A stretch of 64,000 nt of DNA from Fistularia commersonii (lineage: Eukaryota; Chordata; Actinopteri; Syngnathiformes; Fistulariidae), in contig JBBMNZ010000001.1 in assembly GCA_037954325.1 (NCBI GenBank), positions 2,132,765 to 2,196,764 on the forward strand. Direction: 5' to 3'. Below the pieces are notes generated by a model. That model had not been told where the DNA came from. It saw only the letters and a program-made list of their open reading frames with translations, and made no database searches. This document shows, piece after piece, positions 57,901 to 64,000 of the stretch (position 1 is its first letter; the number at the start of each line of letters is the position of its first letter). The translations under genes and the position numbers were made by a program.

Positions 57901-59229
57901 GTCTCCATTGACTCTTTCTACTGTTAGCTAGCTAACTGTGTAACTAAGGGACCAGACAACATGCCTTGTACGACTGCCATTGTAACTGCATTTGAATAAA
58001 TATATCAAGTTAATTATTCTATTAGTGTAGTGTTGTTCTTTCTGCCAGTGTTTCGAAGTGTCGCCCTCAAAACTCACAAAACAAACGACTCAGTCAGTGA
58101 CTCAATGAATGAATCACCCGGTAGCTCAGAGTCGCCCTCCCCACTTGCAAATCGAACGACTCACTCAGTAACTTGACAAACAAACAAATCACTCAGAAGC
58201 TCAGTTGCCCTCCCTGCTCGCAAAATGAACGACTCACCCAGTGACTTGAACGACTCACTCAGTAGCTCAGTCGCCCTCCCAACTCACAAAATGAACGACT
58301 CACTCAGTAACTTAAACAAATCACTCAGACGCTCAGTCACAACAATGAACGACTCACTCAATAACTCAACAAATGAGCCACTCAGAGGCTCAGTCGCCCT
58401 CCACGCTCACAAATCGAACGACTCACTCAGTAACTTAACAGAATCATTTAGAAACTCAGTCACAAAATGAACGACTCACTCAGTAACTCAACAAATGAGC
58501 CCTCCACACTCACAAATCGAACGACTCAATCAGTAACTTAACAGAATCATTTAGAAACTCAGTCACAAAATGAACGACTCACTCAGTAACTCAACAAATG
58601 AGTCAATCAGAGGCTCAGTCGCCCTTCACACTCACAAAACGAACAACTCACCCAGTAACTTAAACAAATCATTCAGAAACTCAGTCATAAATCGAACGAC
58701 TCACTCAGTAACTTAACAGAATCATTCAGAAACTCAGTCACAAAATGAATGACTCACTCAGTAACTCAACAAATGAGTCAATCAGAGGCTCAGTCGCCCT
58801 TCACACTCACAAAACGAACGACTCACTCAGTAACTTAAACAAATCATTCAGAAACTCAGTCACAAAATGAACGACTCACCCAGTAACTTAAACAAATCAT
58901 TCAGAAACTCAGTCATAAATCGAACAACTCACTCAGTAAGTCAACAAACGAGTCACTCAGAGGCTCAGTCGCCCTTCACACTCACAAAACGACTCTGTCA
59001 GTAACTGACTCGGACACTCGAATGACCCAAAAAACGAATCTCTTTTGGCGAGTTTTCCCAACAATTGAGTTTGCCATGAACTACTGAGGTGCATTTCCAC
59101 ATCTCACCACTGGGTGTCGCTGTTGCGCCGATAATCAGCGAAGTCAACCGGCCTGGAGTGTTTTTGTTAAAAAAAAACCCTCTTTACAGCTTTACAAGCT
59201 GATTTTACTTCACTTTATGTATGTGTGCA

Positions 59230-59267
<38 letters not shown>

Positions 59268-59378
59268 GCAATTCAAGTCATTTTAATGCCTCTGGTTCCA
59301 AAAGACTCCAAGACGCTGAGTGTCAACCTGCTGCCGCTCAGCCTGAAATATTCATGGATCCTTGGAGGGATCGAACCT

Positions 59379-59423
<45 letters not shown>

Positions 59424-60135
59424 ACACAAACACGTCAAACACACACGGGTATATGTTGTCCAGTCCTAGGCGGCGCCCTGCTGCACCTGCTGCTCCGCCT
59501 TCAAATATTCATCAGTCCGCTCCGGTTCAGTGGGTTTTCGCTCCAAGTCACGGGGAAAAACTTCCTTCGCCGTTCCAGAACCTTCTTCATGGAAGGTCCT
59601 GAGGATTCCGGAAGCGACATCTCACCTGGATGTGAAAGACGGCCGCCTCCTCCCTCAGCTGCCCGAACTCCAGGAATCCCCTGTTGGTCCCGTCGGTTGG
59701 CAGGAAGTGGAACGCGTCGGCGAGAGCCGGCGTCTCGTGGCGATACGCCACCGCCATCTCGTCCACGTCCGTCTGGGTGAAGGCGAGCGGCGGCGTCATG
59801 GGCCGGCCCCGCAGCAGGAGCCGGCCGTGTCGCGGCGGTCGCGTCACGTTGTAGCGGAGCTCGCCGGCGGGGGTGTCCGGGTCGGCGAGCAGCAGCCGGT
59901 CGGCGCCGATGGCGGCGGCGGATCCACCCGTCAGACGGAGGCCGGCGTTCAGGCTGAGGGTGGGCGGGACGCGGTCGGCGTGCTCAACATGGAGGACGAG
60001 CGTCCCGCTGCGGGACCAGGCGCCGTTACTGACGACAAAACTGGCGGCACAAAATGACGGGTTGGAGATTTATAGCATCTTTTAGTGAAATGAATTCAAA
60101 AATCTGGAAAGAAACCAACAGAAACACACTTTCTA

Positions 60136-60169
<34 letters not shown>

Positions 60170-60246
60170 GGCTTTGTGTCCCTCTCAGTCCTCTGCCAAC
60201 ACAATCTGCCTCTCAGCCCTGCAGCTGACAAACTGCCCCAGGCCCC

Positions 60247-60281
<35 letters not shown>

Positions 60282-61869
60282 CACACACACACACACACAC
60301 ATGCACGCACGCAGGTCTCGGTGCAACATCTGGCTCCAGTGTCGGCCATGTTTTCAGAGGTACGGCTATCTGTGGCCACAACCGTTGCCGTGCCGACGCT
60401 TCTGTTGTTATAATAATAATGACCATTTATCATCTGCTGTCATGGCAACGCACACACACACTCACACACTCACGCACACATTGTTATCGGTAGAAATCAG
60501 TGAGGCATTGAACGTGGAGACCTCACACACCGTCTTGTTTCTTCTCGTGTTCGTTGAGGCCGAGCGGACAGGAAACGGCGGTCTCACCTAAAGGTGTCGT
60601 TGTCGTCATGGCGACTGTTGTCGTGGGTGTAGCAGACCCGCTGCGCCGCCACATCCAGCTGCGTGAAGGAGGCCAGCGGGACGCCGGGATGGCGGACGTC
60701 GTGCACGAGGCCGTGTCTCGGCGGGACGGACGGCGTGAAGATCAGCCGGTCCGGACGATCGGACGAATCCCACGCCGCCAGCGCGTCGGTGTTGAGGACG
60801 ACGCGCCCGCCCGCCGCCACGCGCGCCGCCGTCACCCGCAGCTCCACCTCACCTGGAAGGGCGACGAAAAGGTCAAAGGTCACACACGCGGGAGATGGGC
60901 GAGGATGCCGCCGGGGTCAAAGGTCGGCGTCGGTAAACGGTAGCGACCTTTTGGCGCCTCGTGGATGGAGATGAAGAAGGTCTGCGGCGGCGCCCGGTTG
61001 TCCAGGTCGCTGAGGGTGAAGCGGAAGCTGTCGTGACCTTTGAACCCGGCGGCGCCGGCGGCGGCGGGTTCGTGCCGGTACCACAGACGGTTCGCGTCCA
61101 CGTCGTCCTGGGTGAAGTTCTGGCCCGCCGTCAGCCGGGCCCAGCCGGACGGCGCCTGGACAAACGGACGCCATCGGATCTCGATCAGGTCATCGCAACG
61201 ACACACTTCCTGATCGATAATAATAATCGAAACCGCGGCGATCGATCGACCCTGAGCATCAGGCTTCCGAAGCGGGTCGCCGTGTTCAGGAAGTAAAAGA
61301 CGGCGTCCGGCGGCGAGTCCAGATCTCGGGCTTCCAAGGCGAGGCTGGAGACGGTCCTGCTGCCGCCGCCGTCCAACCGCAGCCCCGCGTTCCTGAAAAA
61401 CGGACAAGCTCACTATTTGGCAGGAAGTGTCTGGGAGCGCCACACCAGCACAGCTTTGCTTGGGAAGCGGAAACTTTGCGCAACGACAGATTCCCCTGGA
61501 TAGACGGCGCGTGCGCGTGCGTGTGCGTGTCTACACGTGCACATCGGAAAGCGTCTGGCTGCTCCTTCACATGGAAGTAAAACCCATGCAGGACAGAATC
61601 TGCCACGTTGCTCCTGCAGGAGCATCAACAAGGAGGCGCAGCTGCCAAGGCTCCATGTTTCTGCCCCCCAAACCCACCCCGTACGGCGGGGGAGGGGCAG
61701 TCAAGGGTGCAAATACCCCAATCAGTCATTCAGATGAAAATATGGTGGGTGGCTCGTGTGTGTGTGTGTGTTTTTAAACGGCTAGGGCTGAACGGCTCGG
61801 CGGCCCCCTGCTGGCCACGACGGGAAGTGCAGCACCAGTCAGGAAAAGGCCGTCTTGTGTTTGATTTTT

Positions 61870-61916
<47 letters not shown>

Positions 61917-63469
61917 CACAGAGCACTGTGATGATAAGAGAGACGAAACGTATTTCAGCGAAAACGTACCGAATACGTTGATCCCTCGCTGTAACGCGGT
62001 TTACTTTTCACGGTTTCGCTACTTCACGGATTTGCATGGTGCATTGTGTTCTGCATTCTGATTGGCTGAAAAGACGCTCCGCTTCTTCTCTACCTGTGCG
62101 TCAATAACGTTGCAGTTTAATATGTACAGTAAACCCTTCTTTTTCGCGGGGGTTACGTTCCAAAAAGAACCCGTGATAGGCAAAATCCGTGAAGTAGAAA
62201 CCTTTATTTTTTTTTTACAATTATTATACAATTAAATACTCTATTATACATCGCTGCTGTCGTCCTTGTGATTTTTTTCTTCCTGCTTTATGGAACGAAC
62301 AGAAGATTCGTTAATTCCGTAATGGCGACCTACAGCCGCATAGCTTTTAGCTTCCCTTAGCATGTCCAGAAGTTTAACTTTATCTGCCATAGATAGCATC
62401 TTCCTTTTGTCGCTCCAGAGCGTTTTCTCAACATTATGGGTTTTAGAGAAACTCGAAATTGCAAGAGAATTTGCACGTACGTCATGTAAATTCGGCAAGC
62501 TGTTTCACGTACGTGTACATATTAAACTGCAACGTTATTGACGCACAGGTAGAGAAGAAGCGGAGCGTCTTTTTAGCCAATCAGAATGCAGAACACAATG
62601 CACCATGCAAATTCGTGAAGTAGCGAAACTGTGAAAAGTAAACCGCGTTATAGCGAGGGATCGCTGTACATGTATGTAAAACAGCTTGCCAAAATTTTGC
62701 AAATTTTCTTGCAATTTTCTCTAAAACCCATAATGTTGACAAAACGCTCTGGAGCGACAAAAGGAAGATGCTATCTATGGCAGATAAAGTTAAACTTCTG
62801 GACATGCTAAGGGAAGCTAAAAGCTATGCGGCTGTAGGTCGGCATTACGGAATGAACGAATCTTCCGTTCGTTCCATAAAGAAGGAATAAAAAAACATAA
62901 GGACGACAGCAGCGATAAGTTTTAATAAGGATGAAAAGGGTTGCAATTTTTTCCATAATAATTTTTAATTTTCTCCCGTTTCATCCAATTACTCGGGTCG
63001 CGGTGGGCGGAGCTAATCTCCGCAATTTGAAGCCTTCTGTTCACATTGATGATTAAAATTATTATTTGACAGTACAGTTCAGAAGTTATTTGTTGAAAAA
63101 AAAAAACGTTCCTAAAGTGCTTTTATTTGTGAAACAAATGATTGAGCCTGTAAAATGATTTGTCCTTTCTTTTCAATGTATAATAGAGTATTTGTTGTAT
63201 AATAATTGTTTCATTTGCAGTTTGATGTCCTGAAAAATCAGCTCATCCATATTGTTATATTTGTTCAAATGAGTTAATACAGTTTTAGTAAAGTGACCCT
63301 CGGTGTGTGTGTGTGTGTGTGTGACATCCCTTAACCGCCAGTAACTAGCACTAACTCAACCAGCAGTTAACTAGCAGTTAGCATCAGTAGAACACAAGCA
63401 TATCTGTTAACTAGCAGTAAGGCAACTTCATAAAAACACACACAGACACGCAGGTACAGAATCACAAAT

Positions 63470-63507
<38 letters not shown>

Positions 63508-63666
63508 GATGAGCTGGGGTGGTTGGTCGTTGACGGGGGTCACCGTGATGTCACTCCTCCCCTGGACTGTGTGGACGCCATCTGTCAGCGTCAGCATGGC
63601 GCCGTCCTCCAGGGTCTCCGAGTCGTCGTGGACGTACACGATCTTCATGCCTGCGGTGGCGGGGGG

Positions 63667-63709
<43 letters not shown>

Positions 63710-64000
63710 CACAGATGACGATCAGGAGTCGCAGAGGAACCGGGACAAAGCTTAGAAGACGAGGCCTCACCCTGTCGCAGCTCCTGCAGGGTGAAGGTGG
63801 CGACGGCGAGCTTCGCCAGCAGGGCGGCGCCGTCCGTCCCCCGGTAGCGACTCGCCTCGGCGCCGTAGATGCCGTTGACGAGGAGGCCGTGAGCCGGCGG
63901 CTCCACCACGGTGAAGGTCAGGACGTCGGCGGGGGCGTCCAGGTCCACGGCGTCCAGGATGGACGGCGTTAACTCCCTCGCGCCCCCCTCCTTCACCTGG
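54320..64000 (-). CDS. frem1: FREM1-like extracellular matrix protein (3' part, runs off right edge)
   Basis: Basement-membrane protein of the Fraser complex. Minus-strand exons: beyond 64000-63771, 63650-63506, 61392-61251, 61155-60948, 60852-60588, 60040-59626, 57674-57473, 57298-57154, 56295-56166, 56092-56020, 55951-55802, 55644-55385, 55214-55134, 54924-54818, 54704-54631 and 54558-54320. All phases agree; about 955 codons are visible. Domains in order: several CSPG/NG2-type repeats (ASFTQLDVAAQRVCYTHDNS, NFTQDDVDANRLWYRHE, DTFR), one Calx-beta domain (DPAYVAIQAEEGSAKPGKDF, NIYPVDDGLEENHEVFTVTL), a proline-rich linker, and a C-type lectin domain. CSPG plus one Calx-beta plus lectin is the FREM1 layout; FREM2 and FRAS1 lack the lectin. 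Which fish paralogue it is (frem1a/b) I cannot tell. Confidence 0.92.
54931..54968. repeat. (CA)n microsatellite at lectin exon, copy 2
   Basis: Directly before the acceptor of the first lectin exon of the FREM1-like gene. Confidence 0.9.
56403..56750 (+). mobile_element. hAT-type transposase relic (BED finger region), copy 2
   Basis: Paralogue of 47,567-47,935, within a FREM1-like intron. It lacks about 20 bp (GAGTACAATCTACGTCCAAA) present in copy 1. Confidence 0.7.
57680..58040. other. FREM1-like intron segment
   Basis: Unique-looking intronic sequence with no exon or recognised element. Confidence 0.4.
58060..59010. repeat. CGACTCACTCAGTAACT minisatellite
   Basis: About 950 bp of units built from CGACTCACTCAGTAACT, CAACAAATGAGTCA, CTCAGAGGCTCAGTCGCCCT and CACTCACAAAATGAA, in composite repeats of roughly 60-130 bp. 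It lies in a FREM1-like intron. A fragment of it sits at the duplication junction at 48.1-48.24 kb. Confidence 0.9.
59229..59263. repeat. (CA)n microsatellite
   Basis: In a FREM1-like intron. A second run of about 40 bp is at 59,382-59,421. Confidence 0.9.
60139..60300. repeat. (GT)n and (CA)n microsatellites facing each other
   Basis: A GT run at 60,139-60,168 and CA runs at 60,249-60,300, about 80 bp apart in one FREM1-like intron. Single-stranded they could pair into a hairpin. Confidence 0.85.
61878..61917. repeat. (CA)n microsatellite
   Basis: In the large FREM1-like intron left of the Tigger-type elements. Confidence 0.9.
61975..62945. mobile_element. Head-to-head Tigger/pogo-type transposon relics
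   Basis: Two inverted relics form a large imperfect palindrome centred near 62,520. Arms such as CCCTCGCTGTAACGCGGTTT (61,983) reappear inverted at about 62,640-62,662. The end type (CCCTCGnTATAACGCGGTT...) is that of Tigger elements. Each half carries the start of a transposase with an HTH like CENP-B: the minus-strand frame 62,498-62,244 reads MADKVKLLDMLREAKSYAAV then GRHYGINESSVRSIK; the plus-strand partner near 62,770-62,890 is similar. Both are truncated. A nested end (CAGTAAACCCTTCTTTTTCG, 62,131) shows further insertion. Confidence 0.78.
62950..63470. other. FREM1-like intron segment
   Basis: AT-rich intronic sequence with a TG run at 63,303-63,324; nothing else recognised. Confidence 0.45.
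63474..63502. repeat. (GT)n at a FREM1-like exon donor
   Basis: Begins 4 bp into the intron after the exon that ends at 63,506. A second run (63,669-63,706) lies just before the acceptor of the same exon at 63,650, so this exon is bracketed by repeats. Confidence 0.9.

Noticed and set aside
60139..60300. CVCVCV and HTHTHT frames here and at many other places
   Set aside because: They are translations of TG/CA microsatellites.
1..64000. tRNA, rRNA or other structured RNA genes
   Set aside because: Apart from the A-box-like start of the SINE at 25.36 kb, I found no stretch with a convincing tRNA or other RNA gene pattern by reading.

Overview
The window is teleost (bony fish) nuclear DNA. The evidence is multi-exon genes with GT-AG introns that splice in phase, dense CA/TG microsatellites, RTE-type LINE relics, hAT/Tigger-type DNA transposon relics, and proteins closest to vertebrate families. 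Introns are short and genes close together, as in a compact percomorph-like genome. REEP6, SLC39A3, SGTA and THOP1 also lie near each other on human 19p13.3, so much of the window is a conserved vertebrate neighbourhood.

Layout: (1) 1-3,076: unassigned sequence with back-to-back poly(A) signals near 1.05-1.1 kb, a 30-bp minisatellite and a TTATTAC-type array. (2) 3,077-9,352: reep6 (minus) and an eight-cysteine tetraspanin (plus), head to head with start codons 350 bp apart. (3) 9.4-10.4 kb: an 18-bp minisatellite with higher-order structure. (4) 11.2-20.6 kb: an EAAT5-like glutamate transporter in 11 coding exons (minus). (5) 20.8-23.4 kb: AT-rich intergenic DNA. (6) 23,679-24,689: slc39a3 zinc transporter (minus), followed by LINE/SINE debris and an orphan CpG-rich segment. 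(7) 27.7-32.4 kb: sgta (minus), with two LINE relics in its introns. (8) 34.7-40.7 kb: thop1 (plus), complete in 14 coding exons.

(9) 40.4-55.1 kb is the most unusual region. A segment carrying the end of thop1, a SAMD9/SAMD9L-like gene and the three last (C-type lectin) exons of a FREM1-like gene is tandemly duplicated. The SAMD9-like genes have a SAM domain, then a PYRIN (death-fold) domain, then the SAMD9 core (SIR2-like region, P-loop STAND-type NTPase, TPR-like and OB-like parts). I saw only three base differences between copies in the 3.6-kb core exon, all synonymous, against about a dozen amino-acid changes in the 136-codon SAM exon. The junction lies at about 48,235, where a minisatellite of the 58-59 kb type meets the end of thop1 exon 13. 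(10) 54.3-64 kb: the FREM1-like gene itself (minus): CSPG repeats, one Calx-beta domain and a C-terminal C-type lectin domain, all 16 visible exons joining in phase. It runs off the right edge.

The conserved genes serve ordinary cell functions: ER shaping, membrane trafficking, glutamate and zinc uptake, tail-anchored protein triage and peptide degradation. The SAM-PYD-STAND pair looks like innate immune sensor/effector genes expanded locally by segmental duplication. Coordinates come from reading splice sites and checking phase by hand; no alignment or transcript was available.
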